This document shows, piece by piece, positions 42,548 through 56,335 of a stretch of 64,000 nt of DNA. The stretch covers positions 9,676,075 through 9,740,074 of the forward strand of contig NC_135563.1 in NCBI RefSeq assembly GCF_964340395.1, in the 5' to 3' direction. Under the pieces are notes generated by a model. It was not told where the DNA came from. It saw nothing but the letters and a program-made list of their open reading frames with translations, and did no database searches. The DNA comes from Glandiceps talaboti. Taxonomy: Eukaryota; Hemichordata; Enteropneusta; Spengelidae. Each line of letters opens with the position of its first letter. Position 1 is the first letter of the stretch. Made by a program: the position numbers and the translations under genes.

Positions 42548-43898
42548 AGTCTGATCAGTGACCTCAATCCTCTTTCAACCAGGGTGGGTATTTGTGTGTA
42601 CACACAAAACTACACTATTATACTCTATTAAAATGTAATCCTGTTGGGCATTAATCCAGGGTCACAAACTGAGTTTATACATATCTGGGCGTGGATTTTT
42701 CTAAAATGTACTCGCAGTATATTGTATTTATTGAAGCATACTTACTTATAACCACTATTTGCAAGTAATTAAACTTTAATCTGGTATTAAGATATTAACT
42801 CATAAATGACCCAATGACATAATTTATCACACTTATAAAATAATGTCGAGGATATAGTCCCTAATGTGCAATAAACCATTCTAACCATGCCAGATGACAA
42901 TCGTAATGTATAGAAAAATGCATCGACATTAAAATTATACTGCAAATGTGGTTTTCTTTATAAGTATTTTCACTTCAGTATAAAGCTTACAAACTCAGTT
43001 TGTGCCGCTGCCATTGTATTGTTTGTTGTCTGTGCGAAAAAGTAGCACATACTCCACGCACAGCTAGAAGTGTACCTTTAATATTATAAACTTAGCCTTG
43101 GGGTAACATCATAAACAAATTCTGAGAAAACAATCTTCTGTTTCCTCAATCAAAGCAAGCATGCACATACAAAACAATACCACCAGGTCCCTAACGATGC
43201 AAGCACGATACTGTTTACCCTGTCTTGTTTATCAACGATGTGTGTGTATTTACAGCGACTGAAAAAAATCACCACCTTTGAACTATTTATAGCATCTACA
43301 AAGACTATTAGACTGGGGTTGAAACAGTCAACAAGTAGAAAGAATGAAAACATTTCTAAAGTCTTTTGTGTGTTGTGCTAAAAATAAACTATGCGTCTAT
43401 AACATCAGTATGTATATCGCCCCTTTCCGAGTTTCATCTAGTTCCGAGTTGTTAAGTTGACATTCTATGCATATAAATGATTTTGTCATTGGGATATTAA
43501 TTCCTATTTATAACCACCTTTTAACTCATTAAGATAATTGCAGACTCAAGGACAGGTCAATTTGTGTATAGCACTCAACCCATCCTCTCCTATTACCATA
43601 ATAAGGAGATAAAACACCTGAGATAATATCGTTTTCACTGTTACGTGACGAATTCATCGCCTTTTTAGAAGTCTAACTTAGACAGACATTTTGAACAGCG
43701 CAGCTACATTGTTTAGACAGTGTCTGAGCAAGTGAAGAATTGGGAATGTGGTTGCAAGCCATAGAACAATGACAATATGAGCATGTGTAAACAAACCGAT
43801 GTAATTTATATACATACATTTAGTTTTGTGGGGTTGCGGTTACAAAGAAGCCTGCCATGGCACTGAATTATGCCAATTAGTTTATATTCCTCAAATAT

Positions 43899-43952
43899 GT
43901 GAATATGAATATGAATATGAGTATGAATATGAATACGAATATGAATGAATAT
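43899..43952. repeat. (GAATAT)n short tandem repeat
   Basis: gaatatgaatatgaatat-type hexamers with gagtat and gaatac variants. Confidence 0.9.
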
Positions 43953-44087
43953 GAAAACATGAAGCATACAAGTGCTAACAGAATAACATGTCAGCATTGT
44001 AAACAAGTTATGAAAGCTAACAGAATAAAATACATCTGAGTGCCGCAAACAAGTAATGAGTTCGTCTATTCATTAAGTGTGTGTGTG

Positions 44088-44104
44088 GGGGGGGGGGGGG
44101 GGGG
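44088..44104 (+). repeat. Poly-G tract
   Basis: Uninterrupted G run of about 17 following a gtgtgtgtg stretch. Confidence 0.9.
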
Positions 44105-44384
44105 TGGACCATGTACAGTTACAAAACTTGATTAACTTCATCCTCATGAGCTACAATGCACCTTCTCTAAACTTTCAAACGTGAAATCTGCTCTCCTTGA
44201 TAATGTTCAATCTGTTTTTCCCTTAGCTTTATTTTCGGGCCATAAGATAAGTCATTTCACTTACAATTTGCCAGTTTCTTTTCAAGTTTTGCCACATCTT
44301 TTTATTATAGACATGTATTTACAACACTATACCATGCACAAGCTATTTAGAACAAAAAATATGGAATAAATACTCTGGTCGTTC

Positions 44385-44525
44385 TAGGTCACGACAACAC
44401 ACATCTATGTCATGACAACACACCATCTTCATCACTGGTTCTGCTGTGTTCGAAATTTGAGTCAAAACGTTCAAAATTGCCATTACTTTCCCCAATTTTT
44501 CTTTGACATTATTTGGTTGCTCATA
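44385..44525 (+). mobile_element. Foldback repeat family C, tail-only fragment
   Basis: Contains tcactggttctgctgtgttc, ttgccattactttccccaat and tttttctttgacatta, but the foldback half is missing. Confidence 0.65.
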
Positions 44526-44820
44526 GCAGTCACAACTTTGATATGTAGACTAAGACTTAAGTGGCACGGGTTACCCATTGACCAGGGTTCAATTTGTATC
44601 CACATACTCAAGTAGGGCCCAATGAGATTAAGGATATGTCACCTGCCAAAATACCCAATTTCACCTCTTTTATATATATATCAAGATGTACAAACTATTT
44701 TTTCCTAGGCTCATTTTTGAATTTATGATAATTCCTGCGACACTTTAATTCTCCTTTTAAAAGTAATAACAAGATTACTGAATGCATCAATGTCATCTCA
44801 GTACTGAAAATGAATGCAAT

Positions 44821-44986
<166 letters not shown>

Positions 44987-45899
44987 CACAGCTGGAGTCT
45001 TCCTGTGTTATCAAAGATAAGGTGTGGTTTCAATATTAGAGAAGGAACAATATCTTCCCATGAACCTTACAACTCGCATGATGCTCTATACGACTCGACT
45101 TTTCTATTATCAAAATACAATGCCATGAATATAAACACCTGACCTAAGAACACAACACATGTATGCACGAATCTATACATATATACTAAACCCCAGTCTA
45201 ATGCAGACATATTTCTAAAAGTAACGAGATGACAAACAAAGGGAATAGGATGCCAATCACAATCTGACACAAAAGTGACTATTATCTGCTTACAAACTCA
45301 TTCACAGAAAGGACAATTATGCAATTCTAGACAGCCTTGGAAGTATTGATCATAAATAAGTACAATGTATACCGCACAAACGTAGGATGCTTTTTTTTCA
45401 GAACCTTAAGGAGAATTCGAAAACAGAAAGACAATAGTTGAACAGTGCTCTTCTTAATGAAGAATCCTCTGCACCTTTTTTATAACTTAATGTATAGTTT
45501 GCTAGGAGTAAGGTGGTGTATGATCAGATCACTTGCATTTATTCATACCTGGTGCTAGTATAACATACATGTAATCTATACTTGTTTACAAGTGTCAAGT
45601 CAGATGAGAGGATTTACGCTCAAATATCAGCTTTTTGGAATGATTTATCATGAACCATACATGTATGTCTGCCTATGTGTGAATATGTGTGTATATACAT
45701 GTATCTGTACACATTTAAATAATTATTTATTCAAACACATAATTTCCTGAGGAATTACTAAAGGTTGCAAAGCTCTGAGTAAAAAAAATAAAATTGAAGT
45801 ATACAGAAAATTTATACAGTACATGTATCTATATGTGTACAATATATATTTCTCATACAAACTCATGTTTGTTCGTTTGTTTGTTTGTCATTGTAACAA

Positions 45900-46800
45900 A
45901 AACAAGCCTTCATTGAAGACATAGACTCCAACTGGTGTGTTTTATGGCAAAGTTATTGTGCAAATTTGAATGGTCTCCCAAGATACAAAACTTCATAATT
46001 TATTGACCTATGCTGTTTGACCTTGAATATGGAGGTCAAAGTCAAAGGTCAAGGTATAAAAAGAAAGCTGACTTTTGGGGTATAGACATTTAAATGGAGT
46101 CTTTGTGTATTCAAACTCTTAGAGTTAACATAGAAAGAAAGATTTTGTTCATTTCACCTTGAAAATGTTTGTCAAGATCAAAGGTCTCATTAGAAAGCTC
46201 ATAATTGATAATATGATGGTAGGCACTTGAATGGTGTCCATACAACACATGTGTATGTATATCAAACTTTTCGAGATAACAGGCACAATGTGTTTTTCTA
46301 TCACAAATATGGAAGTCTTTTTGCTAAACAGGTCAAAGTTGTGAAATTAAGTGACTTGCATACATGTATGTGCCTCACATAGTCAAACCCAAGTCATGAT
46401 TAAAATTTCTTCCAAAAGCTATGAAGATAACCAAAATTGTGGCTATTGACCTTGAAGAAGACTTTCAAGGTCAAAGTCAAGGTCTTCATAGAAACCTCAA
46501 TTGGGTGTAAGTACTTGAATGGAGTACTACATTTTACATCTTCAAAGGCATATTGTGAAGTTTAACAACTAATATGGCCACCATTTGGCCATTTTTTATT
46601 CAGGAGCAAAACAAAGTGACATGCATAATATCTCTCAGATAGCATGTTACCTTTGTGCCAGGTTTGGTTGAAATCTGTTGGTGCATGCCAGAGATATGAG
46701 GGTGAATGCATGGACGGCCAGACTGACGCATGGACAACATGTTACCCTTGTAACCATGAAGCCCCCTCTGGGTGGTGCCCATTGGGAGCTAAAAATCTAA
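45900..46800 (+). repeat. Interspersed repeat with semi-regular ~200-bp internal modules
   Basis: Modules restart around a phrase like acttgaatggagtc (about 45967, 46089, 46227, 46513) and contain caaggtcaaagtcaaggtc-type strings. The 3' part holds gccaggtttggttgaaatct, atatgagggtgaatgcatgg and acgcatggacaac, which I recognise as a repeat tail common in marine invertebrate genomes. Class uncertain. Confidence 0.6.
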
Positions 46801-47560
46801 CAAGCCATGGCACATACCACATGTTTACAAATGGGTTCTGGGACAGACAGTATATACATGTACAGTACCGTACTGTACACTAAAGTGAGTCAGCAAAATT
46901 GTGTGATTGCATTGCATAATGAACAGATTACACTTAGTGAATGTGTTTATTTGTTTCACAATGAATGAATGGGTTGAAGAATGAGACTGAAGTTACCACT
47001 TTAAAATCAAAATGTACAAAATAGTTGTCACTATTATGTTTTAGACAAACCAAGACAAATGACTCTACCAAATATTGGGTAAAGGTGTCTAAACACAACC
47101 AACAAAACCAGTTTGTAATGTCAACCAAGATTGGGTCAATTCGATATTCTGGACTACACTGAAATACCTAAAGTATGTTTTTCTGGGCTGCATATATTTT
47201 TACCTGAATACACGTGAAAGCACTTTCCAAGTGGAAATAAGTCCTGCTTAACATACTTCACGAGTCATCATATTTCTATATACGCCATTGTGAAAAGACG
47301 TGTCACCAACAATTGCACTGAATATGGTGGGCATACATGTGCATGTAAGTTATTCACAAGTGTGTACTTTCCCCTTGCAGTGTCCACCAAATTAATTAAT
47401 GTGTGCCTGACATGTCCTAAGCTGCTATTCCGTCATTTTACATGCGCCAAGATAAATAAACTTACAGTATGACAGATGTGACATTTTTTATTTTGTTGCC
47501 TGATAGAGTATTGAACAACACAACATCTTTACAACATCTTACAGTCATCAAATGGAAATT

Positions 47561-47688
47561 CATCTGTGTTGGTAAACCATAGTATTCAATTTGAACTTTT
47601 GTTCCAAACACAACTTGAAGGTAAATTTTCAAGTTGTGTTTGGAACAAAGGTTCAATTGAATCTTATAGTCTATTGTCAAGGCAGATG
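47561..47688. repeat. Hairpin-forming inverted repeat, about 60-bp arms
   Basis: Inner arms caaacacaacttgaa and ttcaagttgtgtttg pair perfectly around a loop of under 10 nt. Pairing continues outward, with mismatches, to catctg at 47561 and cagatg at 47683. Confidence 0.92.
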
Positions 47689-48433
47689 AGTTCTTTATTA
47701 CTGTTTACAGTTTGTTGGAACGATTACTGTTATGCACTTCTGGCATTCCTGTTTCCCCCACCCTCCCCCCCCCCTGACTTGTAGCTCCCCCCCCCCCAGG
47801 TATATAGCGGCAGAGTATAAAGCTGCATTAACAGAACACAGAACTCAACTTCTTGTCAGTAAAATCCATCTGAAAGGTATTTTATCTGGTGTGTTTCCCA
47901 ACAAAAATAATCGTACTATAGGTGTATGGAAATCTATGGAAACATTGCTAAGCTTTCCTCTGTTACCAGGGTCCCCAAACCTTAGAGAAAACACTGTATG
48001 AATTTATGAAGAATTTCTTATGGTTGTCACACAACTGAAATATAAAATATGAAATATGAATATTGATATCTTTTGAAAATGGCATTTTACAGACTGGTAT
48101 TCAAGTATTAAAGATTGCTGTTACCATGGTAACTTGATAGTCATCATTAAGTACAGTCACAGGTGATTCAGTTTAATATATATACAGCTATATTTCGGTA
48201 ACTTTAAGTTCATTAATTTTCTGATATTTTTTTTTTTAATTTTCTGATTTTGATTGGTAAATGGAAAATACTGTATTGGTATAGTTTTGGTAGATCAAGA
48301 AAAAATCATTGCAATCGGTGCTTTACTGAGGTATAAACTGATGTACAGATCAAAGTACAATTTTTATTGTGATATATATAACTTGAATATCCTATGAATA
48401 TTATCAAGCCATACTACAGCCACAATTATAATT

Positions 48434-48745
48434 AAAGTGGCGTGTTAGGATTAGGTATTTATTTTGGATTTTTAATTTATAAAACAATTTTATCATCGCT
48501 CCCTACTTGAAAAATCACTGTGAAACAACACACAACATGTACACATGTATGCCAAGTCCTTGTTTGTAACTCAATAAATTGCAAACGACTGATAAATGTG
48601 TAAAATGTTTGTTATTGTACGTACATTAACAAACTTTTATACTCATTTTTTATAGCATTTTGCAATGTATTGAGTTACAGACACAGACTTAGTCTATGTT
48701 GTTTCACATTGATTTTTCAAGTAGGAAGCCATGATACCCCAAATA
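48434..48745. mobile_element. Foldback MITE family E, copy lacking its right end
   Basis: Shares taaagtggc, ttattttggattttt, tacttgaaaaatca, gccaagtccttgttt and tttttcaagtaggaagcc with the complete copy at 53417-53771. The last ~60 bp are replaced by unrelated sequence. Confidence 0.78.
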
Positions 48746-50099
48746 TATTTTAACAGTGGGTAAATGGGGCGTCAGGAAATAGCTTACAGCTAGTCTGGGC
48801 CTGTTCCCTCACATATTATATACAGAAATTCACAGCAAGGTACTCAATATGACTCAAAATATATAATGTATTATGTACACACGATAAAATGAATATTTTC
48901 ATTATTTTAACAACAAAAAAAGATTAAGTTCGTTCCGAATTATATTTTAAAAATGTTTGCATATTTTTTTTTTTAATTTCTTGACTGTTAAAATTTTGAT
49001 GGAAACAATACAATGAGGCTGTATATTTATTAGTATTACAGTAAGGAAACCATGATTATTTTTCAAAATATTACAAACAAAAAAAATCTTTGCTTTTTTT
49101 CTGTATTCAATGTAACCATGGCTTTAATACAGTCGTTAAAGATATGTCACTCATACCACTCAACTGTGAAAATCATTTGGGCATACACAGTTTCCTTGGC
49201 AACGGTCAGTTGACTGTATGCAATATCACCTTGGCGATAACTTATTACTAGTAAGATAATAGGCTCATCTCTGCAGTTGACACAGTGAGGATAAATCGAC
49301 AGAACCAATAGAACCTATGAGTTGGTGTTGAGATCAGATCCACAGTTAATTGGTTGTAGAATTGGCCTGACTCCTACATGTACATCAGTACATACTGTGA
49401 TGACAACTAAGATATTACTCTCTGTGCTAGCTGTCATCTCAATTTGTCTTCACTCGCCAACATATATCCTTTAAATTTGCTAAAAAGAAAATTAAAACTC
49501 TAGCGGGAATTTAAATAACTGGTAATGCTTCTACAATTATATATTTCTCTGAAAAATAACCAAATGGAGTGTAAAATGTACCAATCATTTACTCGAACCA
49601 CTTAACTTGTGTAATGCAGAAAATGAGAGATTAATTCTCACGACACGCCCTATCATATTAGATCATTTTATTTCCATGTCAAAAGTGACGTCGTCCCTAA
49701 GCTTCTAATATTACAATCTCAATACATACATGTACACGCATATTTCACTGTCAATGTTCAATGTCTATAAAAGCAGACAAATCCTACAATCTATTTCCAA
49801 GGATTCTTTTTATATCTGTTTTATGTTCACATTGGCACTAAATATTTCACTTTGTGTACACATAGATCATTCTTTGCCCAAATCATCAAATGAATTTCTT
49901 AAAACCTACACTAGCTGCAACTGAGATATTTTCTTTTCATAAAAAATCTAAAGATGTATTCACTAAAAATTAGTCAATTATTTTTAAAAAGACATTGTGT
50001 ATGTTAATAGTAGTGGTCAATATTATCTGTTGGTATTACATGTAAGTGTAGAGGCATTAGTTTGAATCTTGAGTGAAAGCTTGCTTTTAAATCTGTGAC

Positions 50100-50490
50100 C
50101 ACAAGAGTATCATTTTTCAATCAGACAACCACAATATAGTTACTGAAAACTGTTAATATTATACCAATAATTAGATATTGTATATGTTAACCAGTGGTTG
50201 ATAATATTATCACATATACATGTAAGCAGTACATAAACAGGTTGAAATCATGATCATCAATAAGGGCACTGATGTTTGGGTGCAGGCTCCAAATATGATT
50301 TGATTTATCAAATTAAACAGCTACAACAATACTTTCAATACTTTCATCTCTCAGTGATGCGATACAGTTCGCGGTGTACGATATTACAAATAAATTATTG
50401 TACCTGTCAAAATATTTTCAAAAAAAAATGTTCCTGTTGCAGCTAGTGCAGCTTTGAAATCCCTCAAAATCTTAATCAAATGTAGTTGTC
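50100..50490 (+). repeat. Dispersed repeat, copy 2 (related to 1140-1560)
   Basis: Shares ordered blocks with the first copy, including cagacaaccacaatat, ccaataattagatattgta and gaaatccctcaaaat. The first copy has extra sequence in its second half, so one of the two has gained or lost DNA. Confidence 0.55.
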
Positions 50491-53119
50491 ATATGTATAC
50501 AAATGTATGTTTGGGTATTGGAAGAAGCTTTCGTTAGAATTCCCCAGATTAAATATAGATGTTTTGTTTTGCAAATTTCATATTATTTCATCATCTGAGA
50601 CACGACTAGCTGATTTATCACACTGAATGTAGAAATAGGACAGCATGTACTTTGAATGTGTACAAGATTACATTTAACGTTGAAAAATGTCACGCGAAAA
50701 ATTAATTTTCTTTTCGCCTTTCACAGCCACGCATGCACCAAATATATGAAAGAAAGTTGTCCAATACAGTCTTTGCAATATCAATTGCAGTAATCTACGA
50801 ATTTTGTTAATCTGATTATTAAAATGCTATCGGACATACAATGTGTATAATACACTGATATGTTTCTACCATTGTGAAATAATCACGGATAAAAAATATT
50901 ATTTTTCATGAACTCCACAAATTCATACTAACTCAGACTCCTCAAAAATGTACTCATCGAACTTTTAGAAGTTTGAAAAAATATTATGGGATTAGAGCTT
51001 GTATGTACAAATGTCAGCCCCTTTTCATTTCGATAATCTGCAGTTTTCTCCATAGATAATAAAGTCATAGTGGGTGGTCAATTTGCATAAATATTTGCAT
51101 AGACATTAGCATAAATTTGCATAACCTGCAGTGTTTTCCCCCTAGAATGTATCTTAATGATAAAACTATATCATTCTATGATCATTACAGCTCAAACAGG
51201 AGAGATCGAAGTGTGTTTGTGACGTACAATTGAAGCATTATGAGAAAGGGCAATTATTTAATATTCAGGTCAAACCCATCTTAATTTGATGAGTTTTTAT
51301 TGAGTAAAAGGAAAGCCGCATAGATTAGATTATAAAATACTAACTAGTTGTATTCTGAATGGAAAGGTACAGAAGCGTTATGAGGAAATTAATGGAGTTT
51401 CTATTCTGCAAGGTTTACATTGTAAACAATATAGGCCTGTGTCCATAACAAAGACTTGGGGCAATTACATGTACTGAGAGACAAATAAATGCATCATGTA
51501 AAAGAAATGATAATACAGGCGCTCCTACAGGTGCTTCCAGTTTTGAAATTCTAATTGTCATTCAAACATTGTAAGCCATATCCCACTATAATATTTAGGT
51601 AGTATACTTCAACTGCCTCAGGGAAAAATGTCACTGATAATCAAAGTTAAATTCTCTCTAAACCTTTACCATAATTATGGAAGCTTGCTTCTGTCCCTTG
51701 TGAAAAAATAAAAGAAATTTTGGGGTACGCAATCTTGTATTCAAGAAAATCGACATCTTTTCATTTGTATAGAGTTACCAGCCTGTAACAGTTCTCATCT
51801 ACCACAGAATTCGGCAGCCATATTGGATTCTAAAATTGCCATCATTTTGATCTCTATTTCAAATATTTGTATGGTGAGCCCTCATTTTTTTATCTTCATT
51901 GTCACTGAGAATGGATAGGAATTTTCTAGTGCAAAGTAAAAACAACAGTTTAAACAGTTTACTGCCAAGACACGTTTCACTTTAACAAGGTTTCAGCCAT
52001 TTTGAAAGAATTTTGTCCAATCACATGATCAGGACAACTCAAAAAAATTGAAAAGATATTGATTGGATGGTGAGAAAGTTACACATACGGTAATAATTAT
52101 ATGAATGCCTCAAGATGTTCAAGCTTCCATGAGAACGTACATTTGTACCACTGCTGGATAATAATTTATACGACGATACAAAAAATGTCTGAATACATCT
52201 TTTTTTATCAATAACAAATACATGTACATGTAAGGAGAACACGAACTGATGTCACCCATGCATAATTTACGTGGTTTTCTACAAAATCTAAATATACATC
52301 TGCATATAGAAAAGAAACCACTTGAAATATGCTACATCATAATGGTATCTCTTTTTATCATGGTACATGTATCTCTCTGTTGATCGAGCAACTCAACCAA
52401 ATTTTGAAGATAAATTGGCTGCCAGTTTGTATACTTGTAACCCTTTGAAACTGTGCTCCCAAAACAGTTCTCGTCTACGTGTACTAACAAGTCAATATTT
52501 TATATACAGATATAATTGGTGTGCGAAATTCCAGCAAATGTACTATTTCATACCTGAAACGTTGCTGATACACACAGAGTGCGTGACAGTTCAATTAAAA
52601 CTACTCATAAGTTTATGAAGAAAGTAGTTCCATACATCACATGGTGTTTATCTATAGTATAGCCAACAACTGAATTTACTTTAAAAAGTTTTAAATAATT
52701 CCAGGATGTTACTTTTGTACTGACAAGTGCTGAAATTTGCTGTTGCTATGGAAATAATTACAAGAAGGTTGATTTTCTGGAATGATTTTTGGACATTTTA
52801 TTGTCCATGACATCGATTCCAAGGACATGTATCATCTTCTCAGTATCACACACATATTTTCGATCTTGTTAACATACGGATATCAATCCCAGTAAATGGT
52901 ATTTATAAAGAGATCAACCAAACATTTGTGTCAGTTTTAAGTCTTTTGACCCCAAATTCATGTTGACCTAATTTGCATATCAATGATCAGATCAACTTGC
53001 CATGACTTGAGTTCTCACACGCCACACCCACATATTCTCACCACATGCATGTACATGCATGTATCATGGCTCACACTACTAATTTCTTTTAGTAGTCTGC
53101 GATCATGGCAATCAGTTAT

Positions 53120-53300
<181 letters not shown>

Positions 53301-53416
53301 ACAGGGAGAGCAAGTCTGCAGGTAATCTCAAAGTCAATTGGAATAGTATTTTATGATTGACAGTTGCTAATTAACTCTCATTCATAATGTGTTCACTTCC
53401 CAGCTCACTTCTCTTA

Positions 53417-53771
53417 AAGTGGCCGCCATATGGATGAGGATCGGGTCTTTATTTTGGATTTTTCGAAAATAAAACAATTTTATCATGGCTTCCTACTTGA
53501 AAAATCAATGTGAAACAACACATGCCAAGTCCTTGTTTATAACTCAATAAATGGCAAAAGATCATAAATGTGTAAAAATGTGTGTTATTGTATGTACAAT
53601 AACAAACATTTGACACACTTTTTTTTGAGCTTTTTATAAAGTATTGAGTTACAAACACAGACTTTGTCAATGTAGTTTCACATTAATTTTTCAAGTAGGA
53701 AGCCTTAATAAAATTGTTTTATAAATTTAAAATCCAAAATAAATACCCAATCCTCATCCATATGGCCACTT
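53417..53771. mobile_element. Foldback MITE family E, complete copy (about 355 bp), TA target
   Basis: Ends AAGTGGCC and GGCCACTT flanked by TA on each side; arms of about 120 bp run through catatggatgagga, tattttggatttt, caattttat and acttgaaaaat in mirror order. TA duplication with foldback shape suggests a Tc1/mariner-like family, but no transposase is present to prove it. Confidence 0.83.
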
Positions 53772-54689
53772 TATACTTTCTAAAACACTCATACCAACTA
53801 TACATATATTGATCAGCTATTTGCAAAAAATGTGTGCTTTGATTTCTTGTGAAATTGATCTGGAGCTATCCACAAGTGTCAGTTAATGAGACATACGATA
53901 AGAGACTTCAACAATTTAGCACTGACTAAAATTAGTACATTTTGTAGTTAGACCATTTGTCACAGAATGACAGAAAGTGGTCAACAGCTTGACTGGCTGA
54001 TATAATATGATTCAATCCCGGCCAGGTTTTCACATTAATGTTATCTTTCTATTGGAAATATGTGTGTTATTTATTATTTTTAAAATACTTTCATTTCCAC
54101 AATTCTTCGCATAATCAGTGGTGCCTGAGTGGACTACCCTAAGTACCAGCTGCAAATTATGGTAGCCCCCTGACAATAATTGGTAGAATGGTAGTGACTG
54201 TGGACACGGGACTACTTTTTTCGAGCTCTGTACCACACACGTAAATGTATGTGCCCCACAGTTTCCATTCAAAACAATTAACACAATGTACAACCTACAA
54301 AATAAATACATGTCCTTGCATTAGCAAGGCCCAAAAAAATGTGTGGTTTCGATAAAGCAAAATTTCAAAATATGGTGGGTAGGTTCGTGATTTATTTTTT
54401 ATTTTATTCATTATTTTTATCTTCAAGGATCTGTTCAAATGTTCTCTTCACATTTACAGACATCAACAGAGACTTCTCATTGAAGTAATTGCATTTTTTG
54501 TACTAGTATTTTACGGTGTATTCCACCATGTTGTTTTGATCACACAGAGCAATAACGTCTTCAAATCTCACTATTTTTAGTACAAGTTTGCAAATTTTTT
54601 CAATTTTCAATAATTTTTTGAATAACCGAAAACAATTTTTAGAGTGGCATTAAAAAAATTGGTTGGGTTGGGTTAATGGAACCAGACTT

Positions 54690-54691
<2 letters not shown>

Positions 54692-54727
<36 letters not shown>
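54692..54727 (+). repeat. Poly-G tract, 36 G
   Basis: Uninterrupted run of G from 54692 to 54727. It encodes the poly-Gly stretch of a spurious frame. Confidence 0.95.
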
Positions 54728-54981
54728 CTGGATCATCATGGTTAATAAACCTCCTTGTTTATGGTCACATAATACATTGTATGTATTGCAAAATAGCATC
54801 TTCTTAGTAATCCTAGACATCTCCTACAGTTTCCATTCACAACAACACAAACAACCTACAAAACGCAGGCTAGAATAACACGAAATGGAATTCTTCACGG
54901 TTTTATTTAGGACTTCACCAAGAAATTGCAAAAGATTGGTTTAAATGGGATTAAAGCATACTGCGTAGCAGTCAAAAGGCC

Positions 54982-54994
54982 AGGTCAAAGGTCA
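54982..54994 (+). promoter_or_regulatory. Perfect DR1 nuclear-receptor-type motif
   Basis: AGGTCAAAGGTCA, two AGGTCA half-sites spaced by one A, the consensus for HNF4 and RXR dimers. No gene start is near, so function is unproven. Confidence 0.3.
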
Positions 54995-56267
54995 GGCCAA
55001 ATATGAATACCTCTTTGAAAGACCATGAACAGTTTGCAAATGCTTTCACGTACAACTCTTCTCTAGATTTCTCCCCCAGCAGTGGCAATAATTGCACTTC
55101 TTTTCAAACCTGTCTTTTCTTATGCCCAAGAAGACAACACTGAAAATGCTTGCATGTAGTCATTTCTGTGAACCATTCTAATGCAGGTATATACATGTCA
55201 TGTACAAATGTATCGTGTACCTAAAAAAGAATTGCCACAATCAATCTGGGCTCACGAATGTTACTAGGATATATAGCCTCTTGAAATCTTGCTGTGCTAG
55301 TGACCATGCATGCATGCTATATGTTGTTAGCTGAATGTATACATTCACATTTGACAATAACCCCGTGAAGTTGTAAGGGGCCTTTTATAGCCGCCATTCT
55401 GGTTTAAAACTGTGCTTAGCTTACTTATAATATCACACACCCTGAATAGTACTGAATCACCTATGCACATAACAAGGTCAGTAAATCAAATCAAATTGAT
55501 TTTTGGATCCACACACTAAAATCATCAGCCCCTCCCCCCCCCCCACCCCCCATGCAATTATGATTTGAACCTGTTACTGTACCACTTTTTGGATAAAATC
55601 AACCTCTGATCAAAAGTTCATCTAATTATGGTATATTAACTACCTTTTCAGTGAATAAATCATTGAGAGTCAAAAAAAATAATACTCCAGTTACAGCTAG
55701 AGCCGCTTTCATCAACAGAAACACATTTTCAAAAACCCAACTTTTTATACATGCACCAACATTTTATGAGTTCCGAAGCCATTTTTTAGAAACAAATGGA
55801 TGCATAAATTGCTACAGATATCGCACAACTTAGTCTAGATAGGAAACCTACATCAAACATCAATTTATTGATATTTTACACAAAAAGCTTACGCCATTTT
55901 CTATGGCGAAATAAAGTCACCATCAAATTCTTCAATAACTGTTAATTAACATGTACTTACATTTTGTACCATATTTGGTCATGTTCACACCGACAATCGA
56001 TAATGTGTCCATGCATTTATTTTTCATGGATAGAGTCACAAAGTCAAATTAAGTAATCATTAAAACTAATATTTCTACAGTTACAATACGTATTACAATC
56101 CTAGACTGGTGAATAGGGTAAATTGAAAGTTACCTAAGTCACATTTGTTAGAGATCACTATCACTATCAATATATTTGAGTGAGTAAAGTTATTGATTGA
56201 CTTCCTTAATAGTATTTGCACTGCAAACAGATGGAGATATTGTAGAAAGAACACATCATCATGAACA

Positions 56268-56270
<3 letters not shown>

Positions 56271-56319
<49 letters not shown>

Positions 56320-56335
56320 CTGTGTATGTGTCTGT
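56271..56335. repeat. (GT)n microsatellite
   Basis: About 40 bp of pure GT, then gtatgtgtct variants. Confidence 0.95.

Noticed and set aside
53950-54005. Second tRNA-like string, gattcaatcccggccagg
   Set aside because: Only the T-arm-like part is present; no cloverleaf can be drawn around it.
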